Of a stretch of 64,000 nucleotides of DNA, positions 20,552-29,401 are shown piece after piece (position 1 is the stretch's first letter; the number at the start of each line of letters is the position of its first letter). Both the position numbers and the translations under genes were made by a program. The stretch spans positions 186,001 through 250,000 of the forward strand of contig CAWHWB010000003.1 of the NCBI GenBank assembly GCA_963832875.1, given 5' to 3'. The notes below the pieces were generated by a model. It did not search any database and had not been told where the DNA came from. It saw only the letters and a list, made by a program, of their open reading frames with translations. This DNA comes from AP-15 sp963832875. GTDB taxonomy: Bacteria; Pseudomonadota; Alphaproteobacteria; ATCC43930; CGMCC-115725.

Positions 20552-21150
20552 TGTGCCGTCATCTGATCTTGTTTGTGCGCGCCCCGGCGTTGGGGTGCGG
20601 CAAGCGCCGGCTTGCCGAACAGATCGGCAGCCTCGCGGCGGTACGGTTCGAGCGGCTGATGATCGCCCTGCTGCTGCGCCGCCTGGCGGGCGATCCGCGC
20701 TGGGATTTGCGAATTGCGGTCACCCCAGATCGGGCCTGCCGCCAGGCGCGGCATTGGCGCCGCGCGGCAACAGTTTTCGGCCAGGGCGGCGGCGATCTCG
20801 GTCTGCGAATGCGCCGGGCGCTTGCCGACGTGCCGCCCGGCCCGGCGGTGCTGGTCGGCAGCGATATTCCGGCACTCGCCGCCAGCCATGTCGCCGCCGC
20901 GTTCCGCGTGCTCGGCGGTCGCGACCTGGTCTTCGGACCGGCCGCCGATGGCGGCTTCTGGCTGGTTGGCGCCCGGCACCCTCGGCTTTTGCCGCTTCTG
21001 TTCGAACGGGTGCGATGGTCAGGTCCGCACGCGCTCGCCGACACGCTCGCCGGCCTGCCGCGGCGGATCGCGGTCGGCTTTGTCGAGGCCCTCGAAGACG
21101 TCGATGATGCCGGCGCTTACCGCCGTCTCAAGCCCCTTCGCGGGTTCTGA
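20551..21150 (+). CDS. TIGR04282/DUF2064 nucleotidyl- or glycosyltransferase-like protein (transferase 1)
   Basis: 199 residues. HLILFVRAPALGCGKRRLAEQIG at the start is the DUF2064 signature, related to CofC-like nucleotidyltransferases. Further matches are LIGSD-type VLVGSDIPAL and DLVFGPAADGGFWLVG. This is 'rSAM/selenodomain-associated transferase 1', normally paired with the gene before it, as here with a 1-base overlap. The ATG at 20551 is the only sensible start; the open frame runs much further upstream without homology. Activity is inferred from the fold only. Confidence 0.82.
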   Translation: MCRHLILFVRAPALGCGKRRLAEQIGSLAAVRFERLMIALLLRRLAGDPRWDLRIAVTPDRACRQARHWRRAATVFGQGGGDLGLRMRRALADVPPGPAVLVGSDIPALAASHVAAAFRVLGGRDLVFGPAADGGFWLVGARHPRLLPLLFERVRWSGPHALADTLAGLPRRIAVGFVEALEDVDDAGAYRRLKPLRGF

Positions 21151-21197
21151 TCCGGCTCTTCGGGAGGTTGCTAATTGCAGGTATCCACATATTAATG

Positions 21198-21226
21198 AAG
21201 GGTTAGCCGGCAGCGGCTAAGCCCTT
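21198..21226. other. 12-bp inverted repeat downstream of the transferase pair
   Basis: AAGGG-TTAGCCG, loop GCAG, CGGCTAA-(G)-CCCTT: a 12-bp stem with one bulged base. It lies 48 bases after the transferase stop and downstream of the tRNA gene on the other strand. There is no T run on either side, so it may be a bidirectional or Rho-assisted terminator or only a structured repeat. Confidence 0.4.
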
Positions 21227-21318
21227 TGCTGCAGAGCCATAGCGGGGGCGATAACTGGAGTTCGGCACAACCCTGGATCCCCACAACCGCAGGAGTTTCG
21301 TCTCCAGCTCTGCTAAAG

Positions 21319-21395
21319 TGGCGCGCCCGAGAGGAGTCGAACCCCTAACCCCCAGATCCGTAGTCTGGTGCTCTATCCAATTGAGCTACGGGCGC
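21319..21395 (-). tRNA. tRNA-Arg (anticodon ACG)
   Basis: 77 nt on the minus strand. The acceptor stem GCGCCCG pairs with CGGGCGC, followed by discriminator G and an encoded CCA (21321-21319). The D arm (TAGCTCAATTGGATAGAGC), anticodon stem CCAGA/TCTGG with loop CTACGGA (anticodon ACG, read as ICG after TadA deamination) and T loop TTCGACT are all standard. It decodes CGN arginine codons. Confidence 0.96.
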
Positions 21396-21552
21396 ATGCG
21401 GCAACGGAGCCGGCAAGAGTGGTTCGGACAATTACTCCGGCGGCGCGCGAAAAGGCAAGCCAGATCGGGAGCACGGGTCGGTCCGCAACGAGGCGATCAG
21501 CGCGGACCGACAGTGGCGCGCCCGGTGTCGGCTATTCGGAAGCGATCGAGAG

Positions 21553-22786
21553 ATGAACCCCGAGACAGCCATTGTCGAAAAGCGGACCGGCGACGACCCG
21601 GCAACCCGACCATCGGTGAGGCTGCTGCCGTCCCGGCACAAGCGCGCCGAATTGGGGCATCCGTGGATCTATGCCAACGAGGTGCAGATGGACGATGCGG
21701 CGCGCGCGCTGACTCCCGGCACCCTCGTGACCCTGCGTCGCGCCGACGACAGCGCGCTCGGGGTGGCGATGTTCAACCCGCACTGTCTGTTAGCCGCGCG
21801 CCTGTTTGACCGCGACGCCGGCCGGGCGATCGGCCGGCGTTTTCTTGCTCGCCGCCTCGAGCGCGCGCTGCGCCTGCGTCAGCGTCTGTTCGACGCACCT
21901 TATTACCGGCTTGTTCACGCCGAGGCTGATGGCCTGCCGGGTCTAGTCGTCGATCGTTATGATGAGGTTCTCGTTTTGCAGTCGAACGCCGCCGGCAGCG
22001 CCGGGATCGAGCCGCTCGTCGTCGAGGCGCTCGCCGCACTGCTCCAGCCTCGGGCGATAGTGCTGCGCAACGACAGCCCGGTGCGCGCGCAGGAGGGTCT
22101 GCCGTCCGAGACACGGGTGGCGCTGGGCGCCCTCGACGAACGGGTTCTCGTCCACGAGGGCCACGCCGTATTCCCGGTGGACCCGCTCGCCGGGCAAAAG
22201 ACCGGCTGGTTTTTCGATCAGCGCGACAGCCGCCGGGCGATCGCCGGCTTGGCGCGCGGCGCGCGTGTCCTCGACCTCTATTGTTTCACCGGCGGGTTCG
22301 CGGTTCAGGCAGCATATGCCGGCGCCGCCGCGGTGCTCGGCATCGATCGATCCGAGCCGGGGCTCGCTCTGGCGGCGGAGGCGGCGGCGCTGAACGCGGT
22401 CGAGGGCGTCTGCGTATTTCGCCGCGCCGAGGTGTTTGACGAAATGGCCCGGCTCGCCGCTGCCGGCGAACGCTTCGACATCGTCATTGCCGACCCGCCG
22501 GCCTTCGCCAAATCGCGTAAGGAGGCGCCGGCGGCATTGCGGGGCTATCGCAAGCTCGCCCGGATGGCCGCGTCATTGACCGCCCGCGACGGCATCCTGT
22601 TCCTTGCTTCATGCTCCTACAATGTCAACGGCGCGGATTTCGCCGAACTCGGTGCGGCGCGGGCTCGCCGATGCCGGCCGCGGCTTCCGCATCCTGCGCC
22701 ATGCCGGGGCCGGCCCCGACCATCCGGTCCACCCCGCACTGCCCGAAACCGCCTATCTCAAGGCGATGACGCTGGCGCTCGACTAA
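21553..22786 (+). CDS. rlmI: RlmI-type 23S rRNA m5C methyltransferase, with a single-base frameshift
   Basis: The intended product is about 410 residues. An N-terminal PUA domain (RLLPSRHKRAELGHPWIYANEV) is followed by EEHR-like and Rossmann methyltransferase domains: DPLAGQKTGWFFDQRDSRR, ARVLDLYCFTGGFAVQAA (SAM site), DIVIADPPAFAKSRKE (NPP-like motif IV), and FLASCSYNV with the catalytic-type cysteine. Near 22652 GAACTCGGTGCGG replaces the expected GAACTGGTGCGG, throwing the last 45 residues (VRRGLADAGRGFRILRHAGAG ... LKAMTLALD) into another frame. RlmI methylates C1962 of 23S rRNA; assignment within RlmI/RlmK-like enzymes is by architecture. Confidence 0.85.
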
Positions 22787-24164
22787 TCGGGGCGGTGTGG
22801 GCGGCGGGAGCCGGCAGGGTCAGGCGAAAGACGGTGCCGGCGCCGGTGCTGCCGACCAGTGTCAGATCGCCGCCATGCGCGCGCATCAGTTCGCGGGCGA
22901 TGGCCAGACCCAGCCCGCTGCCGCCGGGCCGGGCCGAACCGAAAAACGGACGAAACAGGTTTTCGCGCGCCTTGGGCGGCAGGCCGTGGCCGTCATCGGC
23001 CGCATCGATGGCAATCGACCCGTTCTCACGCGCCGCGGTGAAACGCAGCCGCTGCGCCCCGGCCTCGAGCGCGTTGCGCGCCAGGTTCAACAGCACCCGA
23101 TAGATCTGATCGCGGTCGGCATCGACCTCCAGATCGGCTGGGATCGCGCATTCGACTGAGAGATCGTGCTCCGAAACCGCAAGGCCGGAACCGATCTCGT
23201 TGATCAGCACCCCGAGGCAAAACCGGCTCGGCGCCAGCGGTGCGGCACCCTCGCGCGAAAAATCGAGGGTGCGCGTGCACAACGCCGCGGCACGGTCGAT
23301 CGCTTCGATCAGCCGCGGCAGGATGCGGCGCACCTCGGGGGCGGCGCTCGCGGTCAGGCCGTCGGTGACCAGACGGGCGGTCGCCAAGATGTTGCGCAGA
23401 TCGTGATTGATCTTGGTGACGGCGGTGCCGAGCGCTGCCAGTCGCGCACGCTGGCCCAAGGCGCGGCGCACCGTCTCCTGCATGATCGCAAGCTCGCGCT
23501 CGGCGACGCCGATCTCGTCCTTTCGGCGGCTCGGCGCGATCATCCGTGAAGCGTCTTCGGGATCTTCGCGGAATTCGATCATGCTCGCGGTCAACCGCCG
23601 CATCGGCCGCACCAGAAGCCATTGCAGGCTAAGATAGACCAGCGCTGCGGCGACCAGCGAGATCACGATCGACAGTTCGAGGATGCGGACGCCGAAGCCC
23701 CACATCTCGGCCCGCAACGGCGCCTCGTCGAGCAGCACCTCGACCGTCTCGCCACCGCCGTTCGACGACGGGCCGAGCACCCGCAGCAGGCGATCGCCGC
23801 CGTGGAACAGTGCGACGAGCGAGCCGCGGATCGCGCCGATCATGCTGGGACGGGTCAGGTCGATGGTTGCGTCCGGCTTTGGCGGCACCGGGCGGTCGAG
23901 CATCAGCACCATTCCGTCGGCGCGGTGCAGGATCACCCCGCGGGCGCCAACCTCGGCGAGCAGCCGGTCGACGAGGCGGCGGTCGAGGCGCCCGGTCGGG
24001 CTCGCCTCGAGCGCCAAGGTTGCGAGTTCGCCGGAAGCGATATGGTTCTCGAAATAGGTCATGCGAAATCGCGCGACCGACGGCACGAAAATCAACACCT
24101 CTCCGACCATCACGAAAAAGATGGTCAGCACCAGCAGACGGGCCGACAGGCTCCGGAGCAGCAC
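22758..24164 (-). CDS. membrane sensor histidine kinase
   Basis: 468 residues. There are two transmembrane segments (about 10-30 and 158-182) flanking a periplasmic sensor region, a HAMP-like linker (RPMRRLTASMIEFREDPED), an H box KINHDLRN with the phosphorylated His254, an N box NLARNALEAG, a G1 box DDGHGLPP and a GSGLGLAIARELMRAHGG G2 box. There is no adjacent response regulator, so its partner is elsewhere. The sensor region (AEVGARGVILHRADGMVLMLD) does not tell the signal. Its 3' end overlaps the convergent rRNA methyltransferase by 29 bases. Confidence 0.9.
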   Translation of the reverse strand: MLLRSLSARLLVLTIFFVMVGEVLIFVPSVARFRMTYFENHIASGELATLALEASPTGRLDRRLVDRLLAEVGARGVILHRADGMVLMLDRPVPPKPDATIDLTRPSMIGAIRGSLVALFHGGDRLLRVLGPSSNGGGETVEVLLDEAPLRAEMWGFGVRILELSIVISLVAAALVYLSLQWLLVRPMRRLTASMIEFREDPEDASRMIAPSRRKDEIGVAERELAIMQETVRRALGQRARLAALGTAVTKINHDLRNILATARLVTDGLTASAAPEVRRILPRLIEAIDRAAALCTRTLDFSREGAAPLAPSRFCLGVLINEIGSGLAVSEHDLSVECAIPADLEVDADRDQIYRVLLNLARNALEAGAQRLRFTAARENGSIAIDAADDGHGLPPKARENLFRPFFGSARPGGSGLGLAIARELMRAHGGDLTLVGSTGAGTVFRLTLPAPAAHTAPISRAPASSP

Positions 24165-24178
24165 GGGGATCGTCCGCT

Positions 24179-25594
24179 TCAGCCAAACCGCGCCAGGAAC
24201 CGCACGATGCGGCGGGTGCGCGGCGAAAACAATGACGGTGTGTAAAAGCTGCCGGCGGCGCGTTTGCCGGCCTCGCCGCGGGTCGGATAGGGCACGATCA
24301 GATTGGCGAGAGCGCCGATCTTAAGCCTTTTGGAGATCGCCAACGCCCACGGCATGATCAGGTCGCCGGCGCCGGCCCCGAGGATCGAAGCGCCGAGGAT
24401 ATGGCCGTTGCCGCGGGTGACGATCTTGAGCAAGCCTTCGGTGTCGCGCTCGGTCTGAGCGCGGTCGTTTTCGGCGAAGGGCCAACGCAGCACCCGCACC
24501 GACCCGCCGGTTTGCTGTGCCGCTGCGTCAGTCGTCCCGACCTGAGCGAGTTCGGGATCGGTATAAGTGACCCACGGCAGGGCCCGGTAATCGACCCGAG
24601 CCGGGATGCGGAACAGCGCGTTGCGGATCACGATTCCGGCGTGATAGAGCGCGACGTGGGTGAATTGCGGCCCGCCGGCGACATCGCCGACCGCAAAGAC
24701 GCGGCGATTGGTGGTGCGCAGCCGCGCATCGACGGTGACGCCCCTGGGCCCAGCCGCGATCCCGCCCGCGGCGAGGTCGAGCGCCTCGACGCTCGGCCGC
24801 CGGCCGGCGGCGACCAGCAGATGCGACCCGATAATCCGCTCGCCGCCTTCGAGCGCAACAGCGACACCGCGGCCGTCAGGCTCGACCGAGACGATCCGCA
24901 CCTGCGGGCGCAAGGCAATCCCTTCGCCGGCGAGCCGCTGGCCGAGCAGAGCGGCGAGTTCGGGGTCGTCGCGCGGCAGCAGCGGGCCAAGATCGAGCAC
25001 GGTGACCCCAGCACCGAGCCGGCGGTGCGCCTGCGCTAGCTCGATGCCGATCGGCCCGCCGCCAATCACGATAAGCTGCTCGGGTAAGTGACGATTGGCA
25101 AAAACCGTCTCGTTGGTCAGATAGGGCATCCGGTCGAGCCCCGCGATCGGCGGCACCGCCGGATGCGAACCGGTGGCGATCACAAACCGGCGCGGCCGGA
25201 TCAGGGCCTCGCCGGCCTGCACCGTGCGCGCGCTGGCGAACCGTGCCTCGGCGCGTAAAACAGTCACGCCGAGTCGCTCGAACCGCTCGACCGAGTCGTT
25301 GGGTGCGATCGTGGCGACAACCTGCGCAACGCTGTCGCCGACCGCCGCGAAATCGATCTCGGGCGCGGCATAGGCGACGCCGAACCGCGGCGAGCGCCGC
25401 CATATATCGGCGAGCCGAGAGGCGGCGAGCAGCGACTTCGACGGCACGCAGCCGAAATTCAGGCAATCGCCGCCCATCGCCCCACGCTCGATCAGCACGA
25501 CCCGGGCTCCGAGCTGTGCGGCGCCGGCGGCGACCGCCAGTCCGCCCGCACCGGCGCCGATGACACAGAGGTCGGGGGTCAACTGGCGAGTCAT
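24179..25594 (-). CDS. FAD-dependent pyridine nucleotide-disulfide oxidoreductase (mercuric reductase/Lpd-like)
   Basis: About 471 residues. The FAD site VIGAGAGGLAVAAG is at the start. The redox disulfide GGDCLNFGCVPSKSL (CxxxxC) is complete. The NAD site is VIGGGPIGIELAQ, and VFAVGDVAGGPQFTH is the second FAD motif. The dimerisation domain ends in VPYPTRGEAGKRAA, where true lipoamide dehydrogenases have HxHPTxxE; the catalytic histidine is replaced by Tyr and the following pattern is altered. This is the membrane-linked 'mercuric reductase-like' subgroup rather than a 2-oxoacid dehydrogenase E3. The substrate is unknown. GTG/TTG extensions upstream were ignored in favour of ATG 25594. Confidence 0.85.
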   Translation of the reverse strand: MTRQLTPDLCVIGAGAGGLAVAAGAAQLGARVVLIERGAMGGDCLNFGCVPSKSLLAASRLADIWRRSPRFGVAYAAPEIDFAAVGDSVAQVVATIAPNDSVERFERLGVTVLRAEARFASARTVQAGEALIRPRRFVIATGSHPAVPPIAGLDRMPYLTNETVFANRHLPEQLIVIGGGPIGIELAQAHRRLGAGVTVLDLGPLLPRDDPELAALLGQRLAGEGIALRPQVRIVSVEPDGRGVAVALEGGERIIGSHLLVAAGRRPSVEALDLAAGGIAAGPRGVTVDARLRTTNRRVFAVGDVAGGPQFTHVALYHAGIVIRNALFRIPARVDYRALPWVTYTDPELAQVGTTDAAAQQTGGSVRVLRWPFAENDRAQTERDTEGLLKIVTRGNGHILGASILGAGAGDLIMPWALAISKRLKIGALANLIVPYPTRGEAGKRAAGSFYTPSLFSPRTRRIVRFLARFG

Positions 25595-25720
25595 GCGGCC
25601 TCGTTGCTGCACCAGGCTTCTTACCTCAAGCCGGCGGGAGCGCAGCGGGAAACTTGGCTCGGCGTCAGCGGGCAGATCGACGGCCTTGCGCCGAAGTGGC
25701 TGCGGGGTCAGCTACGGGGA

Positions 25721-26545
25721 ATGATTCTCTCGGATGCGGATTTGGCCGCACTTGCGGTGGCGGTGCGCAGGCTGGAGCGGCCGGGTTTTGCCGGGCGGGT
25801 GGCGGTCCTCGCGGGCAAGCCGGCGAGGCTGGTGGCGCAGGCGTTGCCGGGGCCGGCGGCGGCCGTAGTCGCCAGAGTCGCGGAGCGGGCGCTCGAACGA
25901 GCGCTCGAGGTGGCGCTGTTCAGCTTGCGCGACGGACGGTTTGCCGGCGGATGGTTTGCCGGGAGGTGGCGCGGGCGGCGGCTGCATTCTGTGTTGGCTT
26001 CGGCTTCGGGGGCGATCGGCGGCACCTTTGGCCTTGCGGCGTTGCCGATCGAGCTGCCGGTGTCGACGACGATCATGCTGCGCGCGATCGCGGCGATCGC
26101 GCAGGACGAGGGCGAGGATTTGGCGGACCCGCGCACCGGGCTCGCCTGCCTCGAAGTGTTCGCCCTCGGCGGCCCGGCAGCCATCGATGGGGAAGGCGGC
26201 GAGGGCGGTTATTTCGCGGTCCGCGCGCTGCTCGCTCGTGGTTTGGCCGAGGCCGCCGATATCGTCTTCGATAAGCGGGCGCTGCGCGGCGGCTCGGCCG
26301 TCGCCCTGCGCATGTTGGCGCCGATCGCCTCGCGCTTCGGCGCCGTCGTCACAGAGAAGATCGCCGCCCAGGCGATGGCGTTCGTCGGCGCGGTCGGCGG
26401 GGCCGCGGTCAATCTCGCCTTCATCGAGCATTTCCAAGATTTGGCGCGCGGTCATTTCACCGTGCGCCGGCTCGAACGGGCCCATGGCCCCGCATCTGTG
26501 CGCGCCGAATACGATCGGCTCAAGACCGAGTCTGCTGTTCCTTGA
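25721..26545 (+). CDS. EcsC family protein
   Basis: 274 residues from ATG 25721. The EcsC domain is visible in the repeated Gly/Ala-rich amphipathic segments: SGAIGGTFGLAALPIELPVSTTIMLRAIAAIAQDEGED and GGPAAIDGEGGEGGYFAVRALLA. EcsC proteins are membrane-associated, of unknown biochemical role, named after a gene in a Bacillus ABC-transporter operon. Family members here usually start just before ADLAALAVAVRRLE, which supports this ATG rather than the frame opening at 25604, which would overlap the flavoprotein start. Confidence 0.83.
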   Translation: MILSDADLAALAVAVRRLERPGFAGRVAVLAGKPARLVAQALPGPAAAVVARVAERALERALEVALFSLRDGRFAGGWFAGRWRGRRLHSVLASASGAIGGTFGLAALPIELPVSTTIMLRAIAAIAQDEGEDLADPRTGLACLEVFALGGPAAIDGEGGEGGYFAVRALLARGLAEAADIVFDKRALRGGSAVALRMLAPIASRFGAVVTEKIAAQAMAFVGAVGGAAVNLAFIEHFQDLARGHFTVRRLERAHGPASVRAEYDRLKTESAVP

Positions 26546-26829
26546 TGCCGGCCGCGCCGGTTTGAGCGGGCGCCGCGCAAAGAGCATGCGCACCAAGCAC
26601 CGTAACGCGGCCGATCGCTGCCGCGATGCGGGTGCGGCAAAGCGCGGCAGAGCTGACTACGAGCCGCAGCGTATCCGCGGCGCCAGAGCGGTCCGCGCCG
26701 ACTGGACCGACTCAAATCGGCATACCTGCCCCTCGCCAGGCCAGCTTGCCGAAATTAGCGGCAGCGATTGCCGCTCGCACCTCTGCCGCTTATGTTTGCG
26801 CGACAACAAAGCCGCTCAAGGGCAACAAA

Positions 26830-28074
26830 ATGGTGAGCGAGACGATCGCCGCGCCGCAGATTGCGAGAGGTGACGCGTTCAAAACGATCGGGTTGGTCTC
26901 CTCGGCCCATTTCGTCGCGCATTTCCAAGGCCTGGTATTGCCGCCATTGTTTCCGCTGCTGAAGGCGCGCTGGGGGGTCGACTTCATCGAGCTCGGGCTG
27001 GCGTTGACGGTTTACGCCATCGTCTCGGTTTTGGCGCAACTGCCGATGGGCTATCTCGCCGATCGCTTCGGCTCGCGCAAGCTGCTGATTTTCGCGCTGT
27101 GCCTCGGCGGGTTTGCGCTCGCCTCGGTGGGCGTCGTGGACCGCTACGCCTGGCTCCTGGTGGCAGCTGGGTTCTCGGGCATCGCCAACGCCGTCTATCA
27201 TCCGGCCGATTATGCGATCCTCTCGGCGAGGATCGCGCCGAGGCGCATCGGCCGAGCCTTTTCGGTCCACACCTTCGCTGGCATGCTCGGCAATTCCGCA
27301 GCCCCGGTGGCGATGCTGGTGCTCGCCCCGATGATCGGATTGCGGGCGGCGCTGATCATGGCCGGTCTGGTCGGGCCGCTGGTGGCGATCCCGCTGATCT
27401 GCACCCCCTCGGTTGAAGGCGACGCGCTCGCCAAGACCGCGGTGGCGCGCCGGAACAAGCCCGTGCCGGGCCGATCCGGCTCGGCTTTCACTCCGGCGAT
27501 CCTTGGCATGATGGTGTTTTTCATCCTGCTCAGCCTATCCACCAGCGGCATCACCAACTTCTCGGTCCCGGCGCTGATGGGCGCCTATCGCCTGCATTTC
27601 GCCACCGCCAACCTGGCGCTGACCGCCTATCTGACGGCGAGCGCGTTCGGCGTGCTGGGCGGCGGCTTTGTCGCCGACATCACCCGCCGTCACGGCGAGG
27701 TCGCCGCGGTCGGTTTTGGGCTAAACGCGATTCTCGTGCTACTGATCGGCACGATCGGCCTCGGCTCGGCCTTGCTGGTCGCGGCGATGGCTCTTGCGGG
27801 CTTTCTGTCTGGCATGATCATGCCGTCGCGCGATATGCTGGTGCGCGCCGCAGCACCCGCCGGGGCGATCGGGCGCGCCTTCGGCATCGTCACCATCGGC
27901 TTCAGCATCGGCGGCACGATCGGCCCGATGCTGTTCGGCTGGATCATGGACCGCGGCATGCCGCATTGGATTTTCGGCAGCAGCGCGGTTTTTATGCTGT
28001 TGACCGTGGTCGCGGCGCTGATCGGCGACCGACGGCTGACGGGACGTCGCGCGGCGCTCGGCTCAACCGGGTGA
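26830..28074 (+). CDS. MFS transporter
   Basis: 414 residues with about 12 hydrophobic segments. The major-facilitator loop 2-3 signature GYLADRFGSRKLL is at about residue 78, and the equivalent in the second half is GGGFVADITRRHGE. The segment NAVYHPADYAILS after TM4 is typical of the fosmidomycin-resistance-like (FsR-type) branch. It exports or imports small molecules across the inner membrane; the substrate is not determined. ATG 26830 was taken because the upstream frame is non-hydrophobic and low in similarity. Confidence 0.86.
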   Translation: MVSETIAAPQIARGDAFKTIGLVSSAHFVAHFQGLVLPPLFPLLKARWGVDFIELGLALTVYAIVSVLAQLPMGYLADRFGSRKLLIFALCLGGFALASVGVVDRYAWLLVAAGFSGIANAVYHPADYAILSARIAPRRIGRAFSVHTFAGMLGNSAAPVAMLVLAPMIGLRAALIMAGLVGPLVAIPLICTPSVEGDALAKTAVARRNKPVPGRSGSAFTPAILGMMVFFILLSLSTSGITNFSVPALMGAYRLHFATANLALTAYLTASAFGVLGGGFVADITRRHGEVAAVGFGLNAILVLLIGTIGLGSALLVAAMALAGFLSGMIMPSRDMLVRAAAPAGAIGRAFGIVTIGFSIGGTIGPMLFGWIMDRGMPHWIFGSSAVFMLLTVVAALIGDRRLTGRRAALGSTG

Positions 28075-28090
28075 TGCGCTGGGCCAGGGA

Positions 28091-28116
28091 GCGATGTGCC
28101 ACCAGGCGATGTGCCA
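28091..28116. repeat. 11-bp direct repeat upstream of the AI-2E-family gene
   Basis: GCGATGTGCCA occurs at 28091-28101 and 28106-28116 (period 15). It is one of several short leader duplications in this window. Confidence 0.6.
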
Positions 28117-28163
28117 TGACTGCGCGGTAATGTGATCGCGATGCTGCCCTGTTGCGGCCTTTG

Positions 28164-29330
28164 ATGCGTGCCAAAATCCCGCTCTCGCAACGTCTGACTG
28201 GAATCCAGGGGCCGCCGCCGGCGCGCCGTTGGTCCGAGCCGATCCCCGAGCGGGCCCCCCCGGCGAACCCGCTCGACCTCGTACGGCTGATCCTCGCGGT
28301 CTTGTTTGTCGCCGGGCTGCTCGCGACCTCGTTCTGGATTCTCTGGCCGTTTTTGCCGGCGACGATCTGGGCGACGACCCTGGTGGTCGCGACCTGGCCG
28401 CTGATGCTGCGGGTGCAGCGCCGGCTGTGGCATCGACGCTGGCTCGCCGTCACGGTGATGACTCTCGCCCTACTGCTGGTCTTCATCGGGCCGTTCTGGC
28501 TCGCGGTCGCGACCATCACCCAGAACTTCGAGCGCATCGTCGGCTGGGCCAACGCGCTGGCGTCGTTCCGGCTGCCGCCGCCACCGATATGGCTGGACAA
28601 CATTCCGCTGTTCGGCAGCCAGATCATTGTGTTGTGGCAGCGGATCGAGGTGAGCGGCATCGACGAATTGGCGGCCAAGGCGGCTCCCTACGCAGGAAGC
28701 GCCGCCGGCTGGCTTGCCGGCTTGTTAAGCGGCTTCGGCATAGCCATCGTGCAATTTCTCTTAACCCTGGTCATCGCCGCGGTGATGTATGCCAGCGGCG
28801 AGCACGCGGCCAATCTGGCCGAGCGTTTCGGCCATCGGCTCGCCGGCGAGCGGGGCCGCCAATCGGTGCGGCTGGCCGGGCAGGCGATCCGTAGCGTGGC
28901 GCTCGGCGTCGTCGTGACCGCGCTGCTGCAATCGGTCCTTGGCGGCATCGGCCTGGCGATCGCCGGGACCCCGTTCGCCCCGGTGCTGACTGCGGTTATG
29001 TTCATGCTGTGCATCGCCCAGCTCGGGCCGGGCCTGGTGCTGATCCCGGCGGTCGTCTGGTTTTATTGGAGCGGGGCGGCGGGCTGGGGCACCTTTCTGC
29101 TGGTTTGGTCGATCATCGTTATCAGCCTCGACAACATCGTGCGCCCGCTGTTGATCCGGAAGGGCGCGCACATACCCTTGGTGCTGTTGCTGGCCGGGGT
29201 GATCGGCGGCCTGATCGCCTTTGGCCTCGTCGGTATCTTTCTTGGTCCGGTCGTGCTGGCGGTCGCCTACACCCTCTTACAGGCGTGGCTGGAGGAGGAT
29301 CCGGTCCCGATTTCCGACGACGGCATCTGA
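28164..29330 (+). CDS. AI-2E family (YdiK/PerM-like) membrane transporter
   Basis: 388 residues with about eight membrane segments: VRLILAVLFVAGLLATSFWILWPF, LAVTVMTLALLLVFIGPFWL, FLLTLVIAAVMYASGE, and the C-terminal pair LPIVLLLAG-like LVLLLAGVIGGLIAFGLVGIFLGPVVLAVAYTLL. The LGIFLGPV-type end motif defines the family. Members export varied small molecules, and the name 'autoinducer-2 exporter' is not a safe function. ATG 28164 was used; a TTG four codons earlier is possible. Confidence 0.86.
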   Translation: MRAKIPLSQRLTGIQGPPPARRWSEPIPERAPPANPLDLVRLILAVLFVAGLLATSFWILWPFLPATIWATTLVVATWPLMLRVQRRLWHRRWLAVTVMTLALLLVFIGPFWLAVATITQNFERIVGWANALASFRLPPPPIWLDNIPLFGSQIIVLWQRIEVSGIDELAAKAAPYAGSAAGWLAGLLSGFGIAIVQFLLTLVIAAVMYASGEHAANLAERFGHRLAGERGRQSVRLAGQAIRSVALGVVVTALLQSVLGGIGLAIAGTPFAPVLTAVMFMLCIAQLGPGLVLIPAVVWFYWSGAAGWGTFLLVWSIIVISLDNIVRPLLIRKGAHIPLVLLLAGVIGGLIAFGLVGIFLGPVVLAVAYTLLQAWLEEDPVPISDDGI

Positions 29331-29401
29331 ACCGGAAGCTCCGGCCTGCGGCTGTTGCCGATTTCTCGCCTTCCCGCCGCGGCTGCGGCATAGTCCGTTG
29401 G

